Part shown: in pieces, positions 1 to 13,370 of the stretch
Layout: every line of letters begins with the position of its first letter
How positions within the stretch are numbered: position 1 is the stretch's first letter
From: Petrolisthes cinctipes
Lineage: Eukaryota > Arthropoda > Malacostraca > Decapoda > Porcellanidae
Length of the DNA: 64,000 nt
Reading direction: 5' to 3'
Assembly (NCBI GenBank): GCA_033782935.1
Contig: JAWQEG010003722.1
Span: forward strand, 62,001 to 126,000
Notes under the pieces: generated by a model
Database searches by the model: none
The model's input: only the letters and a program-made list of their open reading frames with translations
What the model was told of the DNA's origin: nothing
Program-made: the position numbers and the translations under genes

Positions 1-3000
1 TCTGGGTCCCAGGAGCGATCTGTACATGCCTACGCAGTGCTAGAATATTTTCAAAATATAGGCCCAAAACACACTAAACATCGATATTTTGGCTGCAAAA
101 GTCGATATGTGCATGCATCTTCTGTACCCGTTTTTATCCCAAATTCAGACTCAAAACACCCGAATATTCGATATTTTTGGGTCCCAAAAGCCATCTGTAC
201 ATGCATACTCCGTGTTAGAGTATGTTCAAAATACAGGCCTAAAACGTGCTGTAAATCGATATTTTAGCTGCCCAAAGTCAATATGTGTATGCATCTTCTG
301 TACACCGTCTATATCCCAAATTCAGGTTCAAAACACTCGAAAATTCGATATTTTTGGGTCCCAGAAGCAATCTGTACATGCCTACTTCTTGCTAGAATGT
401 TTTCAAGATACAGACCCAAAACATGCTCAAAATCGATATTTTAGGTGCATAAAGTCGATATGTGCATGCATCTTCTGTACCCGTTTATATCTCAAATTCA
501 GGCTCAAAACTCCGAAAATTAGATATTTTGTGTCCCAGAAGCGATCTGTACATGCATACTCCGTGTTAGAGTGTTTTTAAAATACAGGTTCAAAACATGC
601 TGAAAATTGATATTTTAGTTGCACAAAGTCAATATGTGTATGCATTTTCTGTACCCGGTTATATCTCAAATACAGGCTCAAAACACCCAAAAATTCGATA
701 TTTTTGTGTCCCAGAAGCGATCTGTACATGCCTACTCCGTGTTAGAGTATTTTCAAAATACAGGCCCAAAACATGCTATAAATCGATATTTTAGGTGTCC
801 AAAGTCGATATGTGCATGCATCTTCTGTACCCGTTTATATCTCAAATTCAGGCTCAAAACACCGAAAATTCGATATTTTTGGGTCCCTTAAGCAATCTGC
901 ACATGCCTACTCAGTGATAGAATGTTTTTAAAATACAGGCCCAAAACATGCTGAAAATCGATATTTTATGTGCCCAAAGTCAATATGTGTATGCATCTTC
1001 TGTACCTGTGTATATCCCTAATTCTGGTTCATAACACCAGAAAATTCGATATTTTTGGGTCCCAGAAGCGATATGTACATGCCTACTCTTTGCTAGAATG
1101 TTTTCAAGATACAGACCCAAAACATGCTCAAAATCGATATTTTAAGTGCAAAAAGTCGATATGTGCATGCATCTTCTGTACCCGTTTATATCTCAAATTC
1201 AGGCTCAAAACACCCGAAAATTCGATATTTTTTGGTCCCTTAAGCGATCTGTACATGCCTACTTCTTGCTAGAATGTTTTCAAGATACAGACCCAAAACA
1301 TGCTCAAAATCGATATTTTAGGTGCAAAAAGTCGATATGTGTATGCATCCTCTGTACCCGGTTATATCTCAAATTCAGGCTCAAAACTCCGAAAATTCGA
1401 TATTTTTGAGTCCTTTAAGCAATCTGCACAGGCCTACTCAGTGCTAGAATGTTTTTAAAATACAGGATTAAAACATGCTATAAATCGATATTTTAGGTGC
1501 CCAAAGTCGATATGTGCATGCATCTTCTGTACCCGTTTATATCTCAAATTCAGGCTCAAACACCCGAAAATTCGATATTTTTGGGTCCCAGAAGCGATCT
1601 GTACATGCCTACTCAGTGCTAGAATATTTTCAAATTATACGCCCAAAACATACTAAAAATCGATATTTTGGGTGCCAAAGTCGATATGTGCATGCATCTT
1701 CTGTGCCCGTTTATATCTTAAATTCAGGCTCAAAACACCCGAATATTCAATATTTTTGGGTCCCAAAAGCAATGTGTACATGCATACTCCGTGTTAGAGT
1801 ATTTTCAAAATACAGGCCTAAAACATGCAGAAAATCGATATTTTAGCTGCTTAAAGTCAATATGTGTATGCATCTTCTGTACCCGTCTATATCCCAAATT
1901 CAGGTTCAAAACACTCGAAAAATCGATATTTTTGGGTCCCAGAAGCAATCTGTACATGCCTACTTCTTGCTAGAATGTTTTCAAGATACAGACCCAAAAC
2001 ATGCTCAAAATCGATATTTTAGGTGCAAAAAGTCGAAATGTGCATGCATCTTCTGTACCCGTTTATATCTCAAATTCAGGCTCAAAACACCCACAAAATC
2101 GATATTTTTGTGTCCCAGAAGCGATCTGTACATGTCTACACCGTGTTAGAGTATTTTCAAAATACAGGCCCAAAACATGCTCAAAATCGATATTTTAGGT
2201 GCCCAAAGTCGATATGTGCATGCATCTTCTGTACACGTTCATATCTCAAATTCAGGTTCAGAACACCCGAAAATTCGATTTATTTGGGTCCCAGAAGCGA
2301 TCTGTACATGTCTACTTAGTGTTAGAGTATTTTAAAGATACAGGCCCAAAACATGCTCAAAATCGATATTTTAAGTGCAAAAAGTCGATATGTGCATGCA
2401 TCTTCTGTACCCGTTTATATCTCAAATTCAGGCTCAAAACTCCGAAAATTCGATATTTTGTTTCCCAGAAGATATCTGTACATGCATACTCTGTGTTAGA
2501 GTGTTTTTAAAATACAGGCCCAAAACATGCTGAAAATTGATATTTTAGGTGCACAAAGTCAATATGTGTATGCATTTTCTGTACCCGGTTATATCTCAAA
2601 TTCAGGCTCAAAACACCCGAAAATTCAATTTTTTTGGGTCCCAGAAGCGATCTGTACATGCCTACTCAGTGCTAGAATGTTTTCAAAAAAGAGGCTCAGA
2701 ACATGCTAAAAATCGATATTTTAGGTGCCCAAAGTCGATATGTGCATGCATCTTCTGTACCCGTTTATATCCCAAATTAAGGTTCAAAACACCAGAAAAT
2801 TCGGTATTATTGGGTCCCAGAAGCGATCTGTACATGCCTACTCCTTGCTAGAATTTTTTCAATATACAGACCCAAAACATGCTCAAAATCGATATTTTAG
2901 GTGAAAAAAGTCGATATGTGCATGCATCCTCTGTACCCGGTTATATCCCAAATTCTGGCTCAAAACCCCCGAAGATTCGATATTTTTGGGTCCCAGAAGC

Positions 3001-3599
3001 GATCTGTACATGCCTACTCAGTGCTAGAATATTTTCAAATTATACGCCCAAAACATACGAAAAATCGATATTTTGGGTGCCAAAGTCGATATGTGCATGC
3101 ATCTTCGGTACCCGTTTATATCTCAAATTCAGGCTCAAAACACCCAAAAAATCTTTATTTCTGTGTCCCAGAAGCGATCTGTACATGCTTACTCCGTGTT
3201 AGAGTATTTTCAAAATACAGGCCCAAAATATGCTCAAAATCGATATTTTGTGTGCCCAAAGTCGATATGTGCATGCATCTTCTGTACCTGTTTATATCTC
3301 AAATTCAGACTCAAAACACCCGAATATTCGATATTTTTGGGTCCCAAAAGCCATCTGTACATGCCTACTCCTTGCTAGAATGTTTTCAAGATACAGACCC
3401 AAAACATGCTCAAAATCGATATTTTAAATTCAAAAAGTCGATATGTGCATGCATCTTCTGTATCCGTCTATATCTCAAATTCAGGCTCAAAACTCCGAAA
3501 ATTCTATATTTTTGGGTCCCTTAAGCAATCTGCACATGCCTACTCAGTGATAGAATGTTTTTAAAATACAGGCTTAAAACATGCTATAAATCGATATTT
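1..3599. repeat. Heterogeneous satellite segment without a local higher-order period
   Basis: About 20 monomers of mixed classes are present: class V-like copies near 130-180 and 1730-1790, class B copies near 290-350 and 1860-1920, class K copies near 1146-1320 and 2023-2200, and class S copies near 1668 and 3073. Neighbours differ at many positions and I saw no multi-monomer unit repeated inside this interval. One monomer near 1550 has lost a base, reading CTCAAACACCC. Related copies of the class V to class B succession occur again near 36.7-37.0 kb. Confidence 0.8.
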
Positions 3600-5184
3600 T
3601 AGGTGTCCAAAGTCGATATGTGCTTGAATCTTCTGTACCCGTTTATATCTCAAATTCAGGCTCAAAACACCCGAAAATTCGATATTTTTTGGTCCCAGAA
3701 GCGATCTGTACATGTCTACACCGTGTTTGAGTATTTTCAAATTACAGGCCCAAAAGATGCTCAAAATCGATATTTTAGGTGCCCAAATTCGATATGTGCA
3801 TGCATCTTCTGTACCCGTTTATATCTCAAATTCAGGCTCAAAACACCCGAAAATTCAATGTTTTTGGGTCCCAGAAGCGATCTGTACGTGCATACTCCGT
3901 GTTAGAGTGTTTATAAAATACAGGCCCAAAACATTCTGAAAATTGATATTTTATGTGCCCAAAGTCATTATGTGTATGCATCTTCTGTACCCATGTATAT
4001 TCCTAATTCTGGTTCATAACACCAGAAAATTCGATATTTTTGGGTCCCAGAAGCGATCTGTACATGCCTACTACTTGCTAGAATGTTTTCAAGATACAGA
4101 CCCAAAACATGCTCAAAATTGATATTTTAAGTGCAAAAAGTCGATATGTGCATGCATCTTCTGTACACGTTTATATCTCAAATTCAGGCTCAAAACACCG
4201 AAAATTCGATATTTTTGTGTCCCTTAAGCAATCTGCACATGTTTACTCAGTGATACATAGTTTTTAAAATACAGGCTTAAAACATGCTATAAATCGATAA
4301 TTTAGGTGTCCAAAGTCGAAATGTGCATGCTTCTTCTATACCCGTTTATATCTCAAATTCAGGCCCAAAACACCCAAAAAATCGATATTTTTGTGTCCCA
4401 GAAGCGATCTGTACATGCTTACTCCGTGTTAGAGTATTTTCAAAATACAGGCCCAAAATATGCTCAAAATCGATATTTTAGGTGCGCAAAGTCGATATGT
4501 GCAAGCATCTTCTGTAACCGGTTATATCCCAAATTCTGGCTTAAAACCCCCGAAGATTCAATATTTTTGGGTCCCAGAAGCGATCTGTACATGCCTACTC
4601 AGTGCTAGAATATTTTCAAATTATACGCCCAAGACATACTAAAAATCGATTTTTTGGGTGCCAAAGTCGATATGTGCATGCATCTTCGGTACCCGTTTAT
4701 ATCTCAAATTCAGGCTCAAAACACCCAAAAAATCGATATTTTTGTGTCCCAGAAGCAATCTGTACATGTCTACACCGTGTTAGAGTATTTTCAAAATACA
4801 GGCCCAAAACATGCTCAAAATCGATATTTTAGGTGCCCAAAGTCCATATGTGCATGCATCTTCTGTACCCGTTCATTTTTCAAATTCATACTCAGAACAC
4901 CCGAAAATTCGATTTATTTGGGTCCCAGAAGCGATCTGTACATGCCTACTCAGTGCTAGAATATTTTCAAATTATACGCCCAAAACATACTAAAAATCGA
5001 TATTTTGGGTGCCAAAGTCGATATGTGCATGCATCTTCTGTACCCGTTTATATCTCAAATTCAGGCTCAAAACTCCCAAATAATCGATATTTTTGTGTCC
5101 CAGAAGCGATCTGTACATGTCTACACCGTGTTTAAGTATTTTCAATATACAAAACCCAAAACATGCTCAAAATCGATATTTTAA
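3600..5184. repeat. Diverged 9-monomer relative of the 7-mer unit
   Basis: The monomer order matches the following 1234 bp units but with two additional monomers. The rare variant GTCGAAATGTGCATGCTTC at 4314 is followed by extra monomers starting near 4482 and 4654 before the HTQNT-type monomer at 4833. In the next unit the same rare variant at 5899 is followed directly by that monomer at 6067. The offset is 1585 bp (nine monomers) instead of 1234 bp. Sequence differences from the later units are more frequent than among those units, so this is the older copy. Confidence 0.75.
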
Positions 5185-6418
5185 GTGCAAAAAGTCGATA
5201 TGTGCATACATCTTCTTCTGTACCCGTTTATATCTCAAATTCAGGCACAAAACACCCGAAAATTAAATATTTTTGGGTCCCAGAAGCGATCTGTACATGT
5301 CTACACCGTGTTTGAGTATTTTCAAATTACAGGCCTAAAAGATGCTCAAAATCGATATTTTAGGTGCCCAAATTCGATATGTGCATGCATCTTCTGTACC
5401 CGTTTATATCTCAAATTCAGGCTCAAAACACCCGAAAATTCAATCTTTTTGGGTCCCAGAAGCGATCTGTACGTGCATACTCCGTGTTAGAGTGTTTTTA
5501 AAATACAGGCCCATAACTTGCTAAAAATCGATATTTTATATGCCCAAAGTCAATATGTGTATGCATCTTCTGTACCCGTGTATATCCCTAATTCAGGTTC
5601 AAAACACCAGAAAATTCGATATTTTTGGTTCCCAGAAGCGATCTGTACATGCCTACTCCTTGCTAGAATGTTTTCAAGATACAGACCCAAAACATGCTCA
5701 AAATTGATATTTTAAGTGCAAAAAGTCGATATGTGCATGCATCTTCTGTACCCGTTTATATCTCAAATTCAGGCTCAAAACTCCGAAAATTCGATATTTT
5801 TGTGTCCCTTAAGCAATCTGCACATGTTTACTCAGTGATAGATAGTTTTTAAAATACAGGCTTAAAACATGCTATAAATCGATAATTTAGGTGTCCAAAG
5901 TCGAAATGTGCATGCTTCTTCTATACCCGTTTATATCTCAAATTCAGGCCCAAAACACCCAAAAAATCGATATTTTTGTGTCCCAGAAGCGATCTGTACA
6001 TGCCTACTCCGTGTTAGAGTATTTTCAAAATACAGGCCCAAAATATGCTTAAAATCGATATTTTAGGTGCCCAAAGTTCATATGTGCATGCATCTTCTGT
6101 ACCCGTTCATATTTCAAATTCATACTCAGAACACCCGAAAATTCGATTTATTTGGGTCCCAGAAGCGATCTGTACATGCCTACTCAGTGCTAGAATATTT
6201 TCAAATTATACGCCCAAAACATACTAAAAATCGATATTTTGGGTGCCAAAGTCGATATGTGCATGCATCTTCTGTACCCGTTTATATCTCAAATTCAGGC
6301 TCAAAACTCCCAAATAATCGATATTTTTGTGTCCCAGAAGCGATCTGTACATGTCTACACCGTGTTTAAGTATTTTCAATATACAAAACCCAAAACATGC
6401 TCAAAATCGATATTTTAA
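5185..6418. repeat. 7-mer higher-order repeat unit, copy 1 (1234 bp)
   Basis: Seven monomers repeat with a 1234 bp offset at 6419 and again at 7653. The diagnostic mark is a 3 bp expansion giving ATCTTCTTCTGTACC at 5210, found again at 6444. Others are GATGCTCAAAATCG near 5341 and GATAATTTAGGTGTCC near 5881. Identity to copy 2 is almost complete by eye; one visible difference is ATTTTTGGGTC near 5269 versus ATTTTGGGGTC near 6503. Confidence 0.88.
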
Positions 6419-7652
6419 GTGCAAAAAGTCGATATGTGCATACATCTTCTTCTGTACCCGTTTATATCTCAAATTCAGGCACAAAACACCCGAAAATTAA
6501 ATATTTTGGGGTCCCAGAAGCGATCTGTACATGTCTACACCGTGTTTGAGTATTTTCAAATTACAGGCCTAAAAGATGCTCAAAATCGATATTTTAGGTG
6601 CCCAAATTCGATATGTGCATGCATCTTCTGTACCCGTTTATATCTCAAATTCAGGCTCAAAACACCCGAAAATTCAATCTTTTTGGGTCCCAGAAGCGAT
6701 CTGTACGTGCATACTCCGTGTTAGAGTGTTTTTAAAATACAGGCCCATAACTTGCTAAAAATCGATATTTTATATGCCCAAAGTCAATATGTGTATGCAT
6801 CTTCTGTACCCGTGTATATCCCTAATTCAGGTTCAAAACACCAGAAAATTCGATATTTTTGGTTCCCAGAAGCGATCTGTACATGCCTACTCCTTGCTAG
6901 AATGTTTTCAAGATACAGACCCAAAACATGCTCAAAATTGATATTTTAAGTGCAAAAAGTCGATATGTGCATGCATCTTCTGTACCCGTTTATATCTCAA
7001 ATTCAGGCTCAAAACTCCGAAAATTCGATATTTTTGTGTCCCTTAAGCAATCTGCACATGTTTACTCAGTGATAGATAGTTTTTAAAATACAGGCTTAAA
7101 ACATGCTATAAATCGATAATTTAGGTGTCCAAAGTCGAAATGTGCATGCTTCTTCTATACCCGTTTATATCTCAAATTCAGGCCCAAAACACCCAAAAAA
7201 TCGATATTTTTGTGTCCCAGAAGCGATCTGTACATGCCTACTCCGTGTTAGAGTATTTTCAAAATACAGGCCCAAAATATGCTTAAAATCGATATTTTAG
7301 GTGCCCAAAGTTCATATGTGCATGCATCTTCTGTACCCGTTCATATTTCAAATTCATACTCAGAACACCCGAAAATTCGATTTATTTGGGTCCCAGAAGC
7401 GATCTGTACATGCCTACTCAGTGCTAGAATATTTTCAAATTATACGCCCAAAACATACTAAAAATCGATATTTTGGGTGCCAAAGTCGATATGTGCATGC
7501 ATCTTCTGTACCCGTTTATATCTCAAATTCAGGCTCAAAACTCCCAAATAATCGATATTTTTGTGTCCCAGAAGCGATCTGTACATGTCTACACCGTGTT
7601 TAAGTATTTTCAATATACAAAACCCAAAACATGCTCAAAATCGATATTTTAA
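6419..7652. repeat. 7-mer higher-order repeat unit, copy 2 (1234 bp)
   Basis: This copy has the same monomer order as copy 1 and also carries the TCTTCTTCTG expansion, at 6445. It ends at the start of a monomer (7653) that has the normal TCTTCTG. Near-identity of the units implies recent unequal exchange or amplification. Confidence 0.88.
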
Positions 7653-8180
7653 GTGCAAAAAGTCGATATGTGCATGCATCTTCTGTACCCGTTTATATCT
7701 CAAATTCAGGCTCAAAACACCCGAAAATTAAATATTTTTGGGTCCCAGAAGCGATCTGTACATGTCTACACCGTGTTTGAGTATTTTCAAATTACAGGCC
7801 CAAAAGATGCTCAAAATCGATATTTTAGGTGCCCAAATTCGATATGTGCATGCATCTTCTGTACCCGTTTATATCTCAAATTCAGGCTCAAAACACCCGA
7901 AAATTCAATGTTTTTGGGTCCCAGAAGCGATCTGTACGTGCATACTCCGTGTTAGAGTGTTTTTAAAATACAGGCCCATAACTTGCTAAAAATCGATATT
8001 TTATATGCCCAAAGTCAATATGTGTATGCATCTTCTGTACCCGTGTATATCCCTAATTCAGGTTCAAAACACCAGAAAATTCGATATTTTTGGTTCCCAG
8101 AAGCGATCTGTACATGCCTACTCCTTGCTAGAATGTTTTCAAGATACAGACCCAAAACATGCTCAAAATCGATATTTTAA
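7653..8180. repeat. 7-mer unit, partial copy 3
   Basis: Three monomers match the beginning of the 7-mer unit, at 7653, 7829 and 8005. The next monomer, at 8181, instead begins the 10-mer register: its AAATTAGATATTTTTGGG variant is repeated 1758 bp later. This is the switch point between two higher-order organisations. Confidence 0.8.
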
Positions 8181-9938
8181 GTGCAAAAAGTCGATATGTG
8201 CATGCATCTTCTGTACCCGTTTATATCTCAAATTCAGGCTCAAAACTCCGAAAATTAGATATTTTTGGGTCCCTTAAGCAATATGCACATGCCTACTCAG
8301 TGCTAGAATGTTTTTAAAATACAGGCTTACAACATGCTATAAATCGATATTTTAGGTTTCCAAAGTCGATATGTGCATGCATCTTCTGTACCCGTTGATA
8401 TCTCAAATTCAGGCTCAAAACATCCGAAAATTCGATATTTTTGGGTCCCAGAAGCGATCTGTACATGCCTACTCCGTGTTAAAGTATTTTCAACTTACAG
8501 GCACAAAACATGGTGAAAATCTCTATTTTAGGTGCCCAAAGTCAATATGTGTATGCATCTTCTGTACCCGTCTATATCCCAAATTCAGGTTCAAAACACC
8601 AGAAAATTCGGTATTTTTTGGTCCCAGAAGCGATCTGTACATGCCTACTTCTTGCTAGAATGTTTTCAAGATACAGACCCAAAACATGCTCAAAATCGAT
8701 ATTTTAGGTGCAAAAAGTCGATATGTGCATGCATCCTCTGTACACGGTTATATCCCAAATTCTGGCTCAAATCCCCCGAAAATTCGATATTTTTGGGTCC
8801 CAGAAGCGATCTGTACATGCCTACTCAGTGCTAGAATATTTTCAAATTATACGTCCAAAACATACTAAAAATCGATATTTTGGGTGCCAAAGTCGATATG
8901 TGCATGCATCTTCTGTACCCGTTTATATCTCAAATTCAGGCTCAAAACTCCCAAATAATCGATATTTTTGTGTCCCAGAAGCGATCTGTACATGTCTACA
9001 CCGTGTTTAAGTATTTTCAATATACAAAACCCAAAACATGCTCAAAATCGATATTTTAAGTGCAAAAAGTCGATATGTGCATACATCTTCTGTACCCGTT
9101 TATATCTCAAATTCAGGCTCAAAACACCCGAAAATTAAATATTTTTGGGTCCCAGAAGCGATCTGTACGTGCATACTCCGTGTTAGAGTGTTTTTAAAAT
9201 ACAGGCCCATAACTTGCTAAAAATCGATATTTTATATGCCCAAAGTCAATATGTGTATGCATCTTCTGTACCCGTGTATATCCCTAATTCAGGTTCAAAA
9301 CACCAGAAAATTCGATATTTTTGGTTCCCAGAAGCGATCTGTACATGACTACTCCTTGCTAGAATGTTTTCAAGATACAGACCCAAAACATGCTCAAAAT
9401 CGATATTTTAAGTGCAAAAAGTCGATATGTGCATGCATCTTCTGTACCCGTTTATATCTCAAATTCAGGCTCAAAACTCCGAAAATTCAATATTTTTGGG
9501 TCCCTTAAGCAATATGCACATGCCTACTCAGTGCTAGAATGTTTTTAAAATACAGGCTTACAACATGCTATAAATCGATATTTTAGGTGTCCAAAGTCGA
9601 TATGTGCATGCATCTTCTGTACCCGTTTATATCTCAAATTCAGGCTCAAAAATTTCGAAAATTCGATATTTTTGGGTCCCAGAAGCGATCTGTACATGCC
9701 TACTCCGTGTTAAAGTATTTTCAACTTACAGGCACAAAACATGGTGAAAATCTATATTTTAGGTGCCCAAAGTCAATATGTGTATGCATCTTCTGTACCC
9801 GTCTATATCCCAAATTCAGGTTCAAAACACCAGAAAATTCGATATTTTTGGGTCCCAGAAGCGATCTGTACATGCCTACTCCTTGCTAGAATGTTTTCAA
9901 GATACAGACCCAAAACATGCTCAAAATCGATATTTTAA
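8181..9938. repeat. 10-mer higher-order repeat unit, copy 1 (1758 bp)
   Basis: Ten monomers recur with an offset of exactly 1758 bp at 9939 and 11697. The internal order by start is 8181 (class K), 8357 (GTTTCCAAAGTCG), 8532 (class B), 8708 (class K, CCTCTGTACACGG), 8884 (class S), 9060 (class K, TACATCTTC), 9236 (TATGCCCAAAGTC), 9412 (class K), 9587 (class T, AAAAATTTCGAAAATTC) and 9763 (class B). Copies differ at only a few bases, for example CATGCTATAAATCG at 8335 versus CATGCTAAAAATCG at 10093. Confidence 0.92.
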
Positions 9939-11696
9939 GTGCAAAAAGTCGATATGTGCATGCATCTTCTGTACCCGTTTATATCTCAAATTCAGGCTCA
10001 AAACTCCGAAAATTAGATATTTTTGGGTCCCTTAAGCAATATGCACATGCCTACTCAGTGCTAGAATGTTTTTAAAATACAGGCTTACAACATGCTAAAA
10101 ATCGATATTTTAGGTTTCCAAAGTCGATATGTGCATGCATCTTCTGTACCCGTTGATATCTCAAATTCAGGCTCAAAACATCCGAAAATTCGATATTTTT
10201 GGGTCCCAGAAGCGATCTGTACATGCCTACTCCGTGTTAAAGTATTTTCAACTTACAGGCACAAAACATGGTGAAAATCTCTATTTTAGGTGCCCAAAGT
10301 CAATATGTGTATGCATCTTCTGTACCCGTCTATATCCCAAATTCAGGTTCAAAACACCAGAAAATTCGGTATTTTTTGGTCCCAGAAGCGATCTGTACAT
10401 GCCTACTTCTTGCTAGAATGTTTTCAAGATACAGACCCAAAACATGCTCAAAATCGATATTTTAGGTGCAAAAAGTCGATATGTGCATGCATCCTCTGTA
10501 CACGGTTATATCCCAAATTCTGGCTCAAATCCCCCGAAAATTCGATATTTTTGGGTCCCAGAAGCGATCTGTACATGCCTACTCAGTGCTAGAATATTTT
10601 CAAATTATACGTCCAAAACATACTAAAAATCGATATTTTGGGTGCCAAAGTCGATATGTGCATGCATCTTCTGTACCCGTTTATATCTCAAATTCAGGCT
10701 CAAAACTCCCAAATAATCAATATTTTTGTGTCCCAGAAGCGATCTGTACATGTCTACACCGTGTTTAAGTATTTTCAATATACAAAACCCAAAACATGCT
10801 CAAAATCGATATTTTAAGTGCAAAAAGTCGATATGTGCATACATCTTCTGTACCCGTTTATATCTCAAATTCAGGCTCAAAACACCCGAAAATTAAATAT
10901 TTTTGGGTCCCAGAAGCGATCTGTACGTGCATACTCCGTGTTAGAGTGTTTTTAAAATACAGGCCCATAACTTGCTAAAAATCGATATTTTATATGCCCA
11001 AAGTCAATATGTGTATGCATCTTCTGTACCCGTGTATATCCCTAATTCAGGTTCAAAACACCAGAAAATTCGATATTTTTGGTTCCCAGAAGCGATCTGT
11101 ACATGACTACTCCTTGCTAGAATGTTTTCAAGATACAGACCCAAAACATGCTCAAAATCGATATTTTAAGTGCAAAAAGTCGATATGTGCATGCATCTTC
11201 TGTACCCGTTTATATCTCAAATTCAGGCTCAAAACTCCGAAAATTCAATATTTTTGGGTCCCTTAAGCAATATGCACATGCCTACTCAGTGCTAGAATGT
11301 TTTTAAAATACAGGCTTACAACATGCTATAAATCGATATTTTAGGTGTCCAAAGTCGATATGTGCATGCATCTTCTGTACCCGTTTATATCTCAAATTCA
11401 GGCTCAAAAATTTCGAAAATTCGATATTTTTGGGTCCCAGAAGCGATCTGTACATGCCTACTCCGTGTTAAAGTATTTTCAACTTACAGGCACAAAACAT
11501 GGTGAAAATCTATATTTTAGGTGCCCAAAGTCAATATGTGTATGCATCTTCTGTACCCGTCTATATCCCAAATTCAGGTTCAAAACACCAGAAAATTCGA
11601 TATTTTTGGGTCCCAGAAGCGATCTGTACATGCCTACTCCTTGCTAGAATGTTTTCAAGATACAGACCCAAAACATGCTCAAAATCGATATTTTAA
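9939..11696. repeat. 10-mer higher-order repeat unit, copy 2 (1758 bp)
   Basis: Copy 2 has the same ten monomers in the same order as copy 1. Visible private changes include AATAATCAATATTTTTG near 10711, where the other copies have AATAATCGATATTTTTG. That is a CpG loss. Confidence 0.92.
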
Positions 11697-13370
11697 GTGC
11701 AAAAAGTCGATATGTGCATGCATCTTCTGTACCCGTTTATATCTCAAATTCAGGCTCAAAACTCCGAAAATTAGATATTTTTGGGTCCCTTAAGCAATAT
11801 GCACATGCCTACTCAGTGCTAGAATGTTTTTAAAATACAGGCTTACAACATGCTATAAATCGATATTTTAGGTTTCCAAAGTCGATATGTGCATGCATCT
11901 TCTGTACCCGTTGATATCTCAAATTCAGGCTCAAAACATCCGAAAATTCGATATTTTTGGGTCCCAGAAGCGATCTGTACATGCCTACTCCGTGTTAAAG
12001 TATTTTCAACTTACAGGCACAAAACATGGTGAAAATCTCTATTTTAGGTGCCCAAAGTCAATATGTGTATGCATCTTCTGTACCCGTCTATATCCCAAAT
12101 TCAGGTTCAAAACACCAGAAAATTCGGTATTTTTTGGTCCCAGAAGCGATCTGTACATGCCTACTTCTTGCTAGAATGTTTTCAAGATACAGACCCAAAA
12201 CATGCTCAAAATCGATATTTTAGGTGCAAAAAGTCGATATGTGCATGCATCCTCTGTACACGGTTATATCCCAAATTCTGGCTCAAATCCCCCGAAAATT
12301 CGATATTTTTGGGTCCCAGAAGCGATCTGTACATGCCTACTCAGTGCTAGAATATTTTCAAATTATACGTCCAAAACATACTAAAAATCGATATTTTGGG
12401 TGCCAAAGTCGATATGTGCATGCATCTTCTGTACCCGTTTATATCTCAAATTCAGGCTCAAAACTCCCAAATAATCGATATTTTTGTGTCCCAGAAGCGA
12501 TCTGTACATGTCTACACCGTGTTTAAGTATTTTCAATATACAAAACCCAAAACATGCTCAAAATCGATATTTTAAGTGCAAAAAGTCGATATGTGCATAC
12601 ATCTTCTGTACCCGTTTATATCTCAAATTCAGGCTCAAAACACCCGAAAATTAAATATTTTTGGGTCCCAGAAGCGATCTGTACGTGCATACTCCGTGTT
12701 AGAGTGTTTTTAAAATACAGGCCCATAACTTGCTAAAAATCGATATTTTATATGCCCAAAGTCAATATGTGTATGCATCTTCTGTACCCGTGTATATCCC
12801 TAATTCAGGTTCAAAACACCAGAAAATTCGATATTTTTGGTTCCCAGAAGCGATCTGTACATGACTACTCCTTGCTAGAATGTTTTCAAGATACAGACCC
12901 AAAACATGCTCAAAATCGATATTTTAAGTGCAAAAAGTCGATATGTGCATGCATCTTCTGTACCCGTTTATATCTCAAATTCAGGCTCAAAACTCCGAAA
13001 ATTCAATATTTTTGGGTCCCTTAAGCAATATGCACATGCCTACTCAGTGCTAGAATGTTTTTAAAATACAGGCTTACAACATGCTATAAATCGATATTTT
13101 AGGTGTCCAAAGTCGATATGTGCATGCATCTTCTGTACCCGTTTATATCTCAAATTCAGGCTCAAAAATTTCGAAAATTCGATATTTTTGGGTCCCAGAA
13201 GCGATCTGTACATGCCTACTCCGTGTTAAAGTATTTTCAACTTACAGGCACAAAACATGGTGAAAATCTATATTTTAGGTGCCCAAAGTCAATATGTGTA
13301 TGCATCTTCTGTACCCGTCTATATCCCAAATTCAGGTTCAAAACACCAGAAAATTCGATATTTTTGGGTC
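11697..13370. repeat. 10-mer higher-order repeat unit, copy 3, truncated
   Basis: This copy follows copy 2 up to the class B monomer at 13279. Within that monomer, around 13370-13400, the sequence changes from the 9763-type to the 8532-type second half (CTACTTCTTGCTAG instead of CTACTCCTTGCTAG). The next monomer, 13455, is the 8708-type (CCTCTGTACACGG). The offset from the preceding 8708-type monomer is 1231 bp, which is seven monomers instead of ten. Three monomers were therefore skipped in register. Confidence 0.85.

Noticed and set aside
4306..4608. The many ~100 codon frames starting GTG/ATG at the GTGCCCAAAGTC block as a small multigene family
   Set aside because: They recur once per monomer, overlap each other in different frames and follow the repeat exactly. 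No promoter, ribosome-binding or splice context is distinguishable from the repeat itself.
8181..13370. The nearly identical 10-mer copies as an assembly artefact
   Set aside because: Private substitutions distinguish the copies and the third copy ends in a specific chimeric junction, so simple duplication by the assembler is less likely. It cannot be fully excluded without reads.
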